A DNA stretch of 64,000 bases, taken from the NCBI RefSeq assembly GCF_027943945.1, contig NZ_AP027141.1:186001-250000 (forward strand), given 5' to 3'. Position numbers and translations under genes: made by a program. Each line of letters opens with the position of its first letter. Position 1 is the first letter of the stretch. Shown here piece after piece: positions 26,246 through 34,619 of this stretch. The stretch is from Microbacterium terricola. GTDB taxonomy: Bacteria; Actinomycetota; Actinomycetes; Actinomycetales; Microbacteriaceae. The notes under the pieces were generated by a model. The model searched no databases. It worked only from the letters and a program-made list of their open reading frames with translations, and was not told where the DNA came from.

Positions 26246-27580
26246 TCAGTCGGCTCCGGTGCTGCCGACGGTGACCCGGTCGCCGCCGGCCATCTTCGCC
26301 TCGTACATGGCGTGGTCCGCCGCGCGGATCAGCTGATCCATCACGGGTGCCCCGTCGTTGCCGACGGTGACGACGCCCACGCTGGCCGTGATCGGCAGCC
26401 CGAGCGGGAGGTCGTCGTACGGCGCCGCGATCGCGACCCGGATGCGGTCGGCGAGCACCGCGGCATCCCCCGGACTCTCGACCGCGGCCACGGCGATGAA
26501 CTCGTCTCCTCCGAACCGGCCGAGCACATCGGTGTCGCGGATGACGCCGCGGATCCGGTGCGCGACGTCCCGCAGCAGCGCGTCGCCCGCGGCGTGGCCG
26601 AGCATGTCGTTGACGGGCTTGAACCCGTCCAGGTCGATGAAGATCACGCTCAACGCCGTGTAGTGGGTGAGCAGCGTCCGCGTGACGTCCTCCTCGACGA
26701 GGCGCCGGTTGGGCAGTCCCGTGACCTCATCGTGCATCGCCGCGCGGCGCAGGGTCTCCTCGAGGCGGATGCGGGCGACGGCCTGCGCGGCCTGATTCGT
26801 GAGCGCCTCCGCGAGCGGGACGGCCTCTTCGTCGAACTCGCGCGGGTGGTCGAAGTAGCAGATCATCGCGCCGACGGACTCGCCGTGCGAGCGCAGCGGC
26901 GAGGCGATCGCCGCGTGGATCCCCGCGGCCCGGTACACCTCGCTCATCCCGACGCCGGGCGCGTAAGCCTCCGCGTCCTGAGGCTCCCGCACCACCAGGA
27001 CCTTTCCGCCCACCAGCGTCACGGCCCCCGCCGGGCGAACGCCGGCAGGCCAGTGAGCGGCGAGCGGATTCGTCCCCGCGACCTGCACCACTCCGTCCGG
27101 CTGCTGCAGGTGAACGCTGACGAACGTCGCGGCGAACGCGCGCTGGGCGACGTCCACGAGGAGCTCGGCCGCATCCACCTCCGCGCGCACATTGCCGAAG
27201 CCGACAGCCGAATTCAGCAGGATCTGCAGTCGCTGCCGACCACGCTCCGTCTTGGCTTCCGCGCCACGGAAACCGAGGTTGAAGGCGGATCGCGTCGAGA
27301 CGTCGTAGACCGCGATCCGCTGCGTGCCCGACTCGTCCTCGTCGAGGAGTCCGACGACCACGGGCCGGACCACACCCGAGATGCCGTGGAGCGTCGCATC
27401 GGTCGGGCGGACGTCCCCGGCGTCCGCGAGCGGCATGCGCAGCGTCAGGAAGCGATCGAAGGGGCGACCGATGATCTCGGCGCGCACGCTGTTGAGCCAC
27501 TCGAGAACCTGGCTGTTCGCATCGACGATCACCTGCTGCCCGTCGATCGTGATCAGGCCGCAACCCGGCAGATTCAGCAC
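26246..27580 (-). CDS. PAS-GAF-GGDEF diguanylate cyclase
   Basis: The protein has 444 aa from GTG 27580. An N-terminal PAS-like domain (about 1-105) is followed by a GAF domain (about 135-270) and a GGDEF domain (285-440). The active-site motif is intact (FGGDEF, ending at 361), with the substrate/metal region FIDLDGFKPVNDMLGH (about 314-329). An RxxD inhibitory site (RDTD, 348-351) lies exactly five residues before GGDEF, so product inhibition by c-di-GMP is expected. No membrane helix is seen, so it senses an intracellular signal. It is the only c-di-GMP enzyme in the window and sits next to the exopolysaccharide locus, a common target of c-di-GMP control. Confidence 0.92.
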   Translation of the reverse strand: MLNLPGCGLITIDGQQVIVDANSQVLEWLNSVRAEIIGRPFDRFLTLRMPLADAGDVRPTDATLHGISGVVRPVVVGLLDEDESGTQRIAVYDVSTRSAFNLGFRGAEAKTERGRQRLQILLNSAVGFGNVRAEVDAAELLVDVAQRAFAATFVSVHLQQPDGVVQVAGTNPLAAHWPAGVRPAGAVTLVGGKVLVVREPQDAEAYAPGVGMSEVYRAAGIHAAIASPLRSHGESVGAMICYFDHPREFDEEAVPLAEALTNQAAQAVARIRLEETLRRAAMHDEVTGLPNRRLVEEDVTRTLLTHYTALSVIFIDLDGFKPVNDMLGHAAGDALLRDVAHRIRGVIRDTDVLGRFGGDEFIAVAAVESPGDAAVLADRIRVAIAAPYDDLPLGLPITASVGVVTVGNDGAPVMDQLIRAADHAMYEAKMAGGDRVTVGSTGAD

Positions 27581-27718
27581 GGTGCGTCGGACGATCGGCG
27601 GGGGCGGGGATGTCGGGCCATGTCCGCATGATCCCTGTCGTGCGCGGGCTTGTCAAACCCCGGCGAAGCGCGGTCGGCGACGGCGGCCGGGAAGACGGTC
27701 TGCTTCCGTGAAATGAAG

Positions 27719-27751
27719 AAACCCCCGTGTGTAGAAGCCACACGAGGGTTT
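27719..27751 (-). terminator. terminator downstream of tRNA-Phe
   Basis: A 13-bp stem (AAACCCYCGTGTG type arms, one G-T pair) with a 7-base loop lies just 3' of tRNA-Phe on the minus strand. A-rich arms on one side and T-rich on the other could let it stop transcription from both directions. Confidence 0.6.
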
Positions 27752-27754
27752 CAG

Positions 27755-27827
27755 TGGCTCCGACGGGCGTCGATCCCGTGACCTCACGATTTTCAGTCGT
27801 GCGCTCTACCAACTGAGCTACAGAGCC
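27755..27827 (-). tRNA. tRNA-Phe (anticodon GAA)
   Basis: The 73-nt gene folds into a normal cloverleaf. The acceptor stem GGCTCTG pairs with CGGAGCC (one G-U), the D-arm is AGCTCAGTTGGTAGAGC, and the anticodon loop is CTGAAAA. CCA is not encoded. It is last in the Glu-Asp-Phe cluster read on the minus strand. Confidence 0.97.
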
Positions 27828-27876
27828 CCGCAGCATCCGTTTCGGAGAACTCCGACGCAATGCCGCGATCTAGACG

Positions 27877-27899
27877 AAAGGCCCTCTCGAAAAAGGGCC
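27877..27899 (-). terminator. terminator between tRNA-Asp and tRNA-Phe
   Basis: GGCCCT/AGGGCC forms a 6-bp GC-rich stem with an 8-base loop, followed on the minus strand by TTT. Located 3' of tRNA-Asp, it could end or weaken transcription before tRNA-Phe. Confidence 0.5.
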
Positions 27900-27911
27900 C
27901 GTCGCTCAGAG

Positions 27912-27985
27912 CGACCCTGACGGGACTTGAACCCGCGACCTCCGCCGTGACAGGGCGGCACGCTAACCAACTGCGCTACAGGGCC
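27912..27985 (-). tRNA. tRNA-Asp (anticodon GTC)
   Basis: The 74-nt cloverleaf has acceptor GGCCCTG with CAGGGTC (one G-U), anticodon loop CTGTCAC and T-arm GGGTTCAAGTCCC, with discriminator G. CCA is not encoded. It sits 24 bp after tRNA-Glu and is probably cotranscribed with it. Confidence 0.97.
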
Positions 27986-28009
27986 ATGCGTTTTTAGTTG
28001 TGTGTGGAG

Positions 28010-28082
28010 TGACCCCAACGGGATTCGAACCCGTGCTACCGCCGTGAAAGGGCGGCGTCCTAGGCCGCTAAACGATGGGGCC
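28010..28082 (-). tRNA. tRNA-Glu (anticodon TTC)
   Basis: The 73-nt cloverleaf has acceptor GGCCCCA with TGGGGTC, anticodon loop CTTTCAC and T-arm GGGTTCGAATCCC, with discriminator A. CCA is not encoded. It is first in the cluster; a TATGCT box at 28118-28123 on the minus strand is a possible promoter. Confidence 0.97.
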
Positions 28083-28117
28083 GGGTGAACCCAGGGGCTC
28101 ACGCTTACCGAGGGTCA

Positions 28118-28123
28118 AGCATA
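28118..28123 (-). promoter_or_regulatory. candidate -10 box (TATGCT) of the tRNA cluster
   Basis: TATGCT on the minus strand lies about 35 bp upstream of tRNA-Glu, a distance that leaves room for a short processed 5' leader. No strong -35 is seen. The rest of 28083-28245 shows no other clear element except AT-rich sequence before the M23 start. Confidence 0.3.
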
Positions 28124-28245
28124 CGCAATCCCTCACGGAATCGCGAATCGAGGGCGCGCCGGACCAGGCTCGCGCGCATCCCGTTATGGAATGGGCGGGT
28201 GCGCATCGTGCCCGATGAGCGCAAAATAGGCGTACAGCATCCCCC

Positions 28246-29688
28246 ATGCCTGTGACTCAAGTTGCTAATGTGATTGATGTTGTCTACGGGATGGAGACCC
28301 CGGTGGAGTCAGAGCAGACGGTCGACGAGTGCGGCTGCGCGCCGACGGCTCGGGAGCGTCGCCTGCTCTGGCCCGCGGTGACCAGGCGCGGTGCCCTCGG
28401 CATCGGCGCGCTCGGCATCCTCGCACTCGGCACCGTGGCAGCCCCGATCGTCTCCACCGCTGCGGCCGCCGACTATCCCACCTGGGATGACGTCGAGCGG
28501 GCCAAGGCCAACGAGGCGTCGAAGGCCGGTCAGGTCTCGCGCATCCAGGGCCTCATCGCCAGCCTGCAGGGCGAGGTCGAGCGCACCGCCGCGCTGGCGC
28601 AGCAGGCAGCCGACGAGTTCTATCAGGCGCAGCAGGACTACTTCGACGCCGCCCATCGCGCAGAAGAGCTCCAGAAGCAGGCGGACGAGCAGTCCGAGAA
28701 GGCCGTGGACTCGGCGAACAAGGCCGGCGCGGTCGCCTCGCAGCTCTACCGCAACGGCGGCGACGACACCTCGCTCGAGCTGTTCTTCGCCGGCTCCGCG
28801 GCATCCGCCGACGACCTGCTCGGACGCCTCGGCACGATGGACAAGCTCATGGACCGCAACCGCGCGGTCTACGCGGAAGCCGTGACCGCGCGCGACTCGG
28901 CGCAGAGCCTCAGCGACCAGGCCGCCGTCGCCCGCGACGAGCGTGACCGCCTGCAGCAGGTCGCCGAGGACAAGATGGTCGCCTCGCAGCGGGCCGCCGA
29001 CGCCGCCGCCGCCGCTCTCGAGGCCCAGCAGTCCAATCTCATCGTGCTCGAGGCGCAGCTCGCCGCGCTGCAGGACACCACCACCAAGACGGTCTCCCGC
29101 TGGAAGGCGGGCGTCGTCGCGCGGCGCAAGGCCCGCGAGGAGGCCGCCCGCAAGGCCAAGGAAGAGGCTGAGCGCAAGGCCCGCGAAGCCGCCGAGCAGG
29201 CGCAGAACTCCGGCGGCGGCGGCGGCGGTGGTGGTGGCGGCGGCGGCGGCAACGGCGGCGCGACTGTCGGCTCCGGCTGGGCACGGCCCTCGTCGGGCTG
29301 GCGCACATCGGGCTACGGCGCGCGCACCGTGCAGTGCGGCAACAGCTACTGCTCGAGCGGGTTCCACTACGGCGTCGACCTCGCAGCCGGGTGCGGCGCG
29401 GCCATCTACGCCGCCCACGCGGGCACCGTGGTCTACGCGGGCTACAACGGCGGCTACGGCAACTACATCAAGATCAGCCACGGCAACGGCATCGGCACCG
29501 GCTACGGGCACATCCGCAACGGCGGCATCTACGTCCGCAACGGCCAGCAGGTGCGCGCGGGGCAGCTCATCGCCGCCGAAGGCAACACCGGCAACTCGTT
29601 CGGCTGCCACGTGCACTTCGAGACCTACGTCAACGGCTATCCGGTCAACCCGGTCCCGTTCATGGCGGCGCGGGGCATCTCGGTCTAG
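28246..29688 (+). CDS. secreted M23 peptidase with long coiled-coil domain
   Basis: A 480-aa protein. The N-terminus carries a signal sequence with TRRGALGIGALGILALG, whose twin Arg hints at Tat export, cleaved near AAAADYP (about 75). A long alanine-rich coiled coil (about 80-320) ends in a Lys/Glu/Arg helix, followed by a run of 13 glycines. The M23 domain (about 350-480) has FHYGVDLAAG and HVHFE, providing the zinc-binding H, D and H. This is the layout of cell-separation endopeptidases and their activators such as EnvC and Mycobacterium RipA partners. It probably cuts or helps cut peptidoglycan cross-links at division. A strong terminator follows at 29695. Confidence 0.88.
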   Translation: MPVTQVANVIDVVYGMETPVESEQTVDECGCAPTARERRLLWPAVTRRGALGIGALGILALGTVAAPIVSTAAAADYPTWDDVERAKANEASKAGQVSRIQGLIASLQGEVERTAALAQQAADEFYQAQQDYFDAAHRAEELQKQADEQSEKAVDSANKAGAVASQLYRNGGDDTSLELFFAGSAASADDLLGRLGTMDKLMDRNRAVYAEAVTARDSAQSLSDQAAVARDERDRLQQVAEDKMVASQRAADAAAAALEAQQSNLIVLEAQLAALQDTTTKTVSRWKAGVVARRKAREEAARKAKEEAERKAREAAEQAQNSGGGGGGGGGGGGGNGGATVGSGWARPSSGWRTSGYGARTVQCGNSYCSSGFHYGVDLAAGCGAAIYAAHAGTVVYAGYNGGYGNYIKISHGNGIGTGYGHIRNGGIYVRNGQQVRAGQLIAAEGNTGNSFGCHVHFETYVNGYPVNPVPFMAARGISV

Positions 29689-29694
29689 CAACGA

Positions 29695-29726
29695 CGAAGG
29701 ACGGATGCCGCAGCATCCGTCCTTCG
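29695..29726. terminator. bidirectional terminator between M23 peptidase and ppa
   Basis: A perfect 14-bp stem (CGAAGGACGGATGC and complement) with a 4-base loop lies between two convergent genes and can serve both. It shares its CGGATGC arm with the clpC terminator at 53898. Confidence 0.7.
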
Positions 29727-29757
29727 ATGACCCGGTCCCCGAGCCTGTCGTGGGGGA

Positions 29758-30291
29758 TCAGAGAGTGTTCGGCGCGGTGCCCTCACCCTGCGTGCGGGTC
29801 TCGCCCTCGTGCTCCTCGAAGCGGGTGAACGCCTCGGCGACGAGGCGCTCGGCCTCTGCCGCATTCGCCCACTCGTCGACCTTGACCCACTTGTTCGGCT
29901 CGAGGTCCTTGTAGTGCTCGAAGAAGTGCTCGATCTCCTTGCGGGTGAACTCCGGGATGTCGGCGACGTCCTGGATGTGCGCCCAGCGCGGGTCCTTGCC
30001 GAGCACGGCGACGACCTTGTCGTCACCGCCCGCCTCGTCGCTCATCTTGAGCACACCGACCGGACGGACGCTCGCGAGCACGCCGGGGTGCAGGTCGAAG
30101 TCGAGCAGCACGAGCACGTCGAGCGGGTCGCCGTCCTCGCCGAGGGTGTTCTCGAAGAACCCGTAGTTGGTCGGGTAGCCGAAGGCCGTGTAGAGGATGC
30201 GGTCGAGGAACACGCGACCGGTGCCGTGGTCGACCTCGTACTTGACCCGGCTGCCGCGCGGGATCTCGATGACGGCGTCGTACGCGCCCAT
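29758..30291 (-). CDS. ppa: inorganic pyrophosphatase
   Basis: The protein has 177 aa from ATG 30291, which has AGGAG at a normal distance; a longer ORF start at 30330 is unlikely. Family I motifs are present: YDAVIEIPRGSRVKYEVDH at the start, the signature DGDPLDVLVL with metal-binding Asp residues, and VLKMSDEAGGDDKVV. The acidic C-terminal tail (FEEHEGETRTQGEG) is longer than in E. coli. It hydrolyses PPi in the cytoplasm and pulls biosynthetic reactions forward. It is divergent from tilS, with about 71 bp between starts. Confidence 0.96.
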   Translation of the reverse strand: MGAYDAVIEIPRGSRVKYEVDHGTGRVFLDRILYTAFGYPTNYGFFENTLGEDGDPLDVLVLLDFDLHPGVLASVRPVGVLKMSDEAGGDDKVVAVLGKDPRWAHIQDVADIPEFTRKEIEHFFEHYKDLEPNKWVKVDEWANAAEAERLVAEAFTRFEEHEGETRTQGEGTAPNTL

Positions 30292-30350
30292 GGTGGTGCT
30301 CCTTCGGAAGTCTGTGGATTGCCGCTTCAAAGCCTAGTCGCGGCGCCCGA

Positions 30351-30356
30351 TACCGT
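30351..30356 (+). promoter_or_regulatory. candidate leaderless promoter (TACCGT) of tilS
   Basis: TACCGT lies exactly 6 nt before GTG 30363, so the transcript would start at the start codon. Confidence 0.45.
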
Positions 30357-30362
30357 GGAGCG

Positions 30363-31349
30363 GTGACCCATCGCCCAGGGCTCGACCCCGCCGTCGCCGA
30401 AGTGCGCCTCGCCGTGCGCCGCGTGCTCGCGCCTCTCGCCGACGGCGACGCCGTGGTGGTCGCCCTGTCCGGCGGTGCCGACTCGCTCGCCCTCGCGGCC
30501 GCGGTCGCGTTCGAGGCGCGCGGGCGCCGTGTCGTCGCGGTCACGGTCGACCACGGCCTGCAGGAGGGGTCCGGCGAGGTCGCGGCCCGCGCCGCGAGGT
30601 GCGCCGAGGCGCTCGGGCTGGAGGCGCGGATCGTCTCCGTGGCTGTCGAGCACGCAGGAGGTCCGGAGGCCGCGGCGCGCGCGGCGCGCTATCGCGCGCT
30701 GACGGATGCGGCGGGTGAGCTGGGTGCGCGCGCCGTGCTGCTCGCACACACCCTCGACGATCAGGCGGAGACGGTGCTGCTCGGACTCGCCAGGGGCTCG
30801 GGGGCCGCGAGTCTGCAGGGCATGGCCCGCGAGTCCGAGCTGCGGGGGATCGCGCTGCTGCGCCCGCTTCTCGACGTGCGCCGCGCCACCACACGGGCCG
30901 CGTGCGCCGCCGAGGGACTCGACCCATGGGACGACCCGCACAACGCCGACCCGCGCTTCGCCCGCGTGCGTGTGCGCGACACCGTGATGCCGGTGCTGGA
31001 GACGGAGCTCGGTCCGGGGATCGCCGAAGCGCTCGCCCGCACGGCCGCGTCGCTGCGCGAGGACGCCGAGGCGTTCGCCGAGATGATCGACGAGACGATC
31101 GAGGACATCGTGGAGCACGCCGAGGCCGGCATCTCGGTCTCGGTGGCGGCGCTCGCCGCGAACCCGGCGGCTCTCCGGCATCGGATCATCCGCCACGTCG
31201 TCGACGCGGAGTTCGGCGAGAGCCTCACGCGCGCGCAGACGCTGGAGGTGGCTCGGCTGGTCACCGACTGGACGGGCCAGGGGCCCATCGATCTGCCCGG
31301 CTGCGCCGCCCGGCGGCTCGGCGGACGGATCGAGTTCACGGCCCGCTGA
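30363..31349 (+). CDS. tilS: tRNA(Ile)-lysidine synthase
   Basis: A 328-aa protein from a GTG start. The N-type ATP-pyrophosphatase P-loop is VALSGGADS (about 33-41), with VTVDHGLQ as the second strand and HTLDDQAETVLLGLARGSG as the family signature. The protein changes C34 of tRNA-Ile(CAU) to lysidine so that AUA is read as Ile. It is shorter than the E. coli enzyme and lacks the C-terminal TilS_C domain, as is usual in actinobacteria. The gene begins a same-strand run with the DUF1023 cassette; hpt and ftsH lie further downstream. Confidence 0.95.
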   Translation: MTHRPGLDPAVAEVRLAVRRVLAPLADGDAVVVALSGGADSLALAAAVAFEARGRRVVAVTVDHGLQEGSGEVAARAARCAEALGLEARIVSVAVEHAGGPEAAARAARYRALTDAAGELGARAVLLAHTLDDQAETVLLGLARGSGAASLQGMARESELRGIALLRPLLDVRRATTRAACAAEGLDPWDDPHNADPRFARVRVRDTVMPVLETELGPGIAEALARTAASLREDAEAFAEMIDETIEDIVEHAEAGISVSVAALAANPAALRHRIIRHVVDAEFGESLTRAQTLEVARLVTDWTGQGPIDLPGCAARRLGGRIEFTAR

Positions 31350-31403
31350 GCTGTGGACAGATCCTCTCTGCGCTGTCGCACGGCATCGTAGGGTGGGAGC
31401 GTC

Positions 31404-31673
31404 ATGGCAGACATCGAATACGCGGACTCCGACTTCACCGCCGCGATCTCGTGCCTCACGCAGGCCGGCGACGCGGTGGCTGACGGCTTCTGCCCCGCGT
31501 TCTCGGTGCTCGGCTCCTCGATCGTGGAATCCGCGCTCGCCGGCGTCGACACTGTCGTCCGAGCGACGATGACCTCGCTCGGCGGCGCCGGCCGGCAGCT
31601 CGCCGCCGATGCGACGACCGTGCACGAAGAGCTGCGCCGCACCGACGCCGCCCTCGCCGGAGGAACGGGATGA
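31404..31673 (+). CDS. small helical protein upstream of the DUF1023 hydrolase
   Basis: An 89-aa, Ala-rich, mostly helical protein with two short Cys-containing stretches (AISCLTQ and GFCPAF). No signal peptide, membrane helix or WxG motif is seen. Length and helix content resemble WXG100/ESAT-6-type small partners, but the diagnostic WxG turn is missing, so this is only a likeness. Its TGA overlaps the ATG of the hydrolase gene (ATGA), so the two products are made together. A TAGGGT box lies 9 nt upstream. Function unknown. Confidence 0.7.
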   Translation: MADIEYADSDFTAAISCLTQAGDAVADGFCPAFSVLGSSIVESALAGVDTVVRATMTSLGGAGRQLAADATTVHEELRRTDAALAGGTG

Positions 31674-33568
31674 GCCTGCCCGGGATCGGCGAAGACCCCG
31701 CGCGCGGAAGCGTCGACGCGGTGCGGGACTTCGCCGCCTTCTTCCGCACCAGGGCTGCCGCGGAGCGCGACCGGAGTGCGGCCGCTGTCGGCGCGCTCAC
31801 GGCACTGTCGCCGGTGACGGCCCAGAGCGTCGCGGCGCTGCGACCGCGGATCACCCTGCTGTCCGACCGCTTCACACGGGCGGCGGATGCGGCATCCGCC
31901 GCCGCGGGCATCCTCGACGAGTACGCGGACGGCCTCGACGACCTCGCGCAGCGCGCACGTCTCGCGCTCGCCCGCGCGCAGGCCGACTACGACGACATCT
32001 GGGCGCGCCGGGCAGAAGCGCTCAACGCCGCGTCGGACGCGCTCGTGGGGTGGGCGCTGTCGTGGGACGACGTGCTGCCCTCCTGGGCCTACTTCGACGA
32101 CCCGTCCCACCTGCGGAGGTGGGGCGACGCGATCGAGGACTACCGGGACTCCCGCGCCCACTACAACGGCCTGACCACCGACCGCGACGACCTCGATCGA
32201 CGGACGGCCGCCCGGCTCTCGGCGATCCCGCTCATCGCCGAGATCACTCGGAACGGCGGCCTGGGCCGGAGCGCCGTCCACGCAGCCGCCGCGCTCTGGG
32301 CGGGCGACACCGACGATCTCACCGCCGCTCAGATCGCGGGCCTCGGCGATCCGCTGCTCGTGCGTCAGGTCTGGGACAGCCTCTCCCGCGACGACCAGCA
32401 GGCGCTCATCGCCGCCGATCCGCACACGATCGGCAATCTCGACGGTCTCCCGATCATGGCCAGGGTGTCCGCGAACCGGATCAGCATCGCGCGCGAGATC
32501 CTCGCGCGGCAGGCCGAGATCGCCCGGCTCGAGAAGCTCCGCGACGCCGCTCACGACGACGCGTACTACGACCAGCACGGGGTGGACGCGGCCTACGACG
32601 GCCTCATCGCCGAGCAGCAGAAGCTCATCGACGCCTATCGCGACCTGCTCACGCAGCGGGTGAGCTGGACCGACCAGGACGGCACGCTGCGGTCAGGCAC
32701 GGGTGCGCGAGTGGTCGTGTTCGATCCGGCCAGGCGGGCCATCGCGACCTACCACGGGCCGATCGATCCCGCGACCGGCGACATCCCGGGCTGGGTGACA
32801 TCAGTGGCGATCTCCGTGCCCGGCACCGGAGCGAACCTCACCGACTTCAGCGACGGCCACGCCGCCGACCTGTACCGGGCCGCGGGCCCGTCCTCCGCGG
32901 TCTTCCAGTGGGCCGGGGGCGAGTTCCCGCAGGACATCCCGTCTGCGATGAGCACCTCGTACTCGCACGACCTCGCCCCTCGCCTGGCCGCGTTCACGGC
33001 GGGCGTGCGCGCCTCCTCCGGGGCCGATCTGACGGTGCTCGGCCACAGCTACGGCGGCGCGACGGTCGGTCTGGCGGAGAAAGCGGGCCTCGACGCCGAT
33101 CGCGTGCTCTATGTCGCCGCCGCCGGCATGGGAGACGGAGTGCACTCGGTCGCCGACTTCCCGAACACCTCCGATGCGCCGCACTACGCGATGATGAGCC
33201 GCAACGACCTCGTCGTCGGCCTCATCCAGGGACGCGAAGGCGACTTCCACGCCCTGCACGGGCAGACCACCCTCCACGCCGACGGGGTGACGCGGCTGGA
33301 GACGGGCCGCATCGACGGGGCGGACCTCGACAGCACCGACATCGAGGACTACAACGTGCCGGGCAACGGGACGCCGAGCGCGATCGATGCGCACAACTCG
33401 CTCTACACGCCGGGGTCCACCGCATTCGACAACATGGTGGCCGTCATCACGGGTGGCGAGGCCGAAGTCTTCGCCGAGGATGAGACCATCGTCACCATGG
33501 CCGGACCCGTCACCATCGACGGAATCGACCGCGACGACTACGTCCCGCACTACCGGCAGATCGACTGA
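31670..33568 (+). CDS. alpha/beta hydrolase, DUF1023 family, with helical N-terminal domain
   Basis: A 632-aa protein. The first ~330 residues are helical and Ala-rich, resembling the four-helix regions found at the N-terminus of type VII-linked proteins. The C-terminal part is a DUF1023 alpha/beta hydrolase with nucleophile elbow VLGHSYGGATVG (Ser near residue 454) and a late His in EGDFHALHGQTTLH. No classical signal peptide is seen, so if exported it would need a non-Sec route with its small partner. Translationally coupled to the 89-aa gene, followed four bases later by a lipoprotein gene. Substrate unknown. Confidence 0.82.
   Translation: MSLPGIGEDPARGSVDAVRDFAAFFRTRAAAERDRSAAAVGALTALSPVTAQSVAALRPRITLLSDRFTRAADAASAAAGILDEYADGLDDLAQRARLALARAQADYDDIWARRAEALNAASDALVGWALSWDDVLPSWAYFDDPSHLRRWGDAIEDYRDSRAHYNGLTTDRDDLDRRTAARLSAIPLIAEITRNGGLGRSAVHAAAALWAGDTDDLTAAQIAGLGDPLLVRQVWDSLSRDDQQALIAADPHTIGNLDGLPIMARVSANRISIAREILARQAEIARLEKLRDAAHDDAYYDQHGVDAAYDGLIAEQQKLIDAYRDLLTQRVSWTDQDGTLRSGTGARVVVFDPARRAIATYHGPIDPATGDIPGWVTSVAISVPGTGANLTDFSDGHAADLYRAAGPSSAVFQWAGGEFPQDIPSAMSTSYSHDLAPRLAAFTAGVRASSGADLTVLGHSYGGATVGLAEKAGLDADRVLYVAAAGMGDGVHSVADFPNTSDAPHYAMMSRNDLVVGLIQGREGDFHALHGQTTLHADGVTRLETGRIDGADLDSTDIEDYNVPGNGTPSAIDAHNSLYTPGSTAFDNMVAVITGGEAEVFAEDETIVTMAGPVTIDGIDRDDYVPHYRQID
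31879..31903. repeat. 25-bp perfect inverted repeat inside the DUF1023 gene
   Basis: GGCGGCGGATGC and its exact complement flank one central base. It codes for an Ala/Asp run, so codon usage alone may explain it, but it contains the GGATGC/GCATCC word that recurs across the window. Confidence 0.6.
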
Positions 33569-33572
33569 CTCC

Positions 33573-34082
33573 ATGCACAGACTTCTCTCGGCCGCAGCGG
33601 TGGCGCTGCTGGCTCTGACCCTCGGAGGATGCACCATGTCGGCTGACAGCCGTCTCGACGAGTACCAGGCCGAGGCAGAGCGCCTCGTCGAAGAGGTCAC
33701 GCAGGAGATCCCCGACGACCTGATCGACGAGGTCGTCATCACCGAGTCGGAGGCGCGGTACGGCGAGACCGAATCAGCCGAGGAGCTGCCGAGCGACCCC
33801 GCCCACTGGCAGGTCTACCGTGCGATCAACCTCGTCAGCGAGGACGGCGCGTCCGCCGACGCCGCAGCGCGGATCTCCCGGATGCTGGCCGACGACGGCT
33901 GGGCCGAGTCCAGGGTCCGCGAGACCGAGGACGGGCGGCGCATCGCCGACGGCTTCCGCACGACCATCGACGGCGGCGAGTGGTACCTCGAGCTGACGTG
34001 GGTGAAGAGCGCACCCGAACTGGCCGAGACGATCGAGGTCACGATCGTCAGCCCGCCGACCGTGCGCGGCGACGCCGGCTGA
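33573..34082 (+). CDS. lipoprotein of the DUF1023 cassette
   Basis: The protein has 169 aa from ATG 33573. A short signal sequence (LLSAAAVALLALTL) ends in the lipobox LGGC, with Cys near residue 21. The mature part is acidic and looks like a small alpha/beta domain (HWQVYRAINLV, ISRMLADDGW, WYLELTWVKS). It starts 4 bp after the hydrolase stop, so it belongs to the same transcript. No family recognised. A surface-anchored partner, inhibitor or immunity-type protein for the hydrolase is possible but speculative. Confidence 0.75.
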   Translation: MHRLLSAAAVALLALTLGGCTMSADSRLDEYQAEAERLVEEVTQEIPDDLIDEVVITESEARYGETESAEELPSDPAHWQVYRAINLVSEDGASADAAARISRMLADDGWAESRVRETEDGRRIADGFRTTIDGGEWYLELTWVKSAPELAETIEVTIVSPPTVRGDAG

Positions 34083-34085
34083 CGA

Positions 34086-34619
34086 CTACTTCTTCCCGCC
34101 GAACAGCCCGCCCAGCAGCCCACCGACATCGAACCCACCGGCGGAACCCGAGGCTCCGCCGAGGAGGCCGCCGATGACGTCGCCGATGCCGCCGGCATCC
34201 TTCTCCGCACCGTGCTCGCTCCCGCTCGCCGCGCCGCCCCTCTTCGCGATCAGCCCCATCACGATGGGTGCGAGCATCGGCAGCAGGGCGCCGAAGTCGA
34301 CGCCCGCCGTCTGCGGCTCGTCGGTGAGCTTCTGCGCGACTTCCTTGTGCTTGTCTCCGAAGACGTGGCCGAGGATCTTCTCGCCGTCCTCCGTGTCGAC
34401 CGCGTCGAGATCCACCGCGGCGTCCTGACCGGCATGGGCGCCCGCGGCCTTCCGGATCGCCGCCGCGCCCTCCGGCGTGGCCGCATTGCGCTGCAGGCCG
34501 CCGAGGATGGTCGCCCCGCCCTCCTGCACCGCCTTCTTCGCGACGGCCGGGTCGACCCCGAGCTTCGAGGCGATCTGGTCGATCGGCAGCGAGTCCAGGA
34601 TGTCGTCGATTCCGGCCAT
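34086..34619 (-). CDS. DUF937 domain protein
   Basis: The protein has 177 aa from ATG 34619, with AGGAG upstream. It opens DDILDSLPIDQIASKLGVDP, followed by AVQEGGATILGGLQRNA and EKILGHVFGDK, the DUF937 pattern, and ends in a Gly-rich tail (GGLLGGLFGGKK). Members are soluble, repeat-like helical proteins; function is not established, although some are linked to gradient or surface traits. It is convergent with the lipoprotein gene (3-bp gap) and divergent from hpt. Confidence 0.85.
   Translation of the reverse strand: MAGIDDILDSLPIDQIASKLGVDPAVAKKAVQEGGATILGGLQRNAATPEGAAAIRKAAGAHAGQDAAVDLDAVDTEDGEKILGHVFGDKHKEVAQKLTDEPQTAGVDFGALLPMLAPIVMGLIAKRGGAASGSEHGAEKDAGGIGDVIGGLLGGASGSAGGFDVGGLLGGLFGGKK

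Noticed and set aside
26312..27631. A 439-codon plus-strand frame opposite the diguanylate cyclase
   Set aside because: Composition is that of an antisense shadow and it covers the conserved GGDEF domain.
27755..28082. tRNA cluster as an attachment site for an integrated element
   Set aside because: No integrase and no duplicated tRNA 3' end is visible in the flanks.
28246..28260. A riboswitch upstream of the M23 peptidase (as for some resuscitation and wall-hydrolase genes)
   Set aside because: The 28083-28245 gap shows no recognisable riboswitch core, and an AT-rich promoter region lies only about 20 bp before the ATG.
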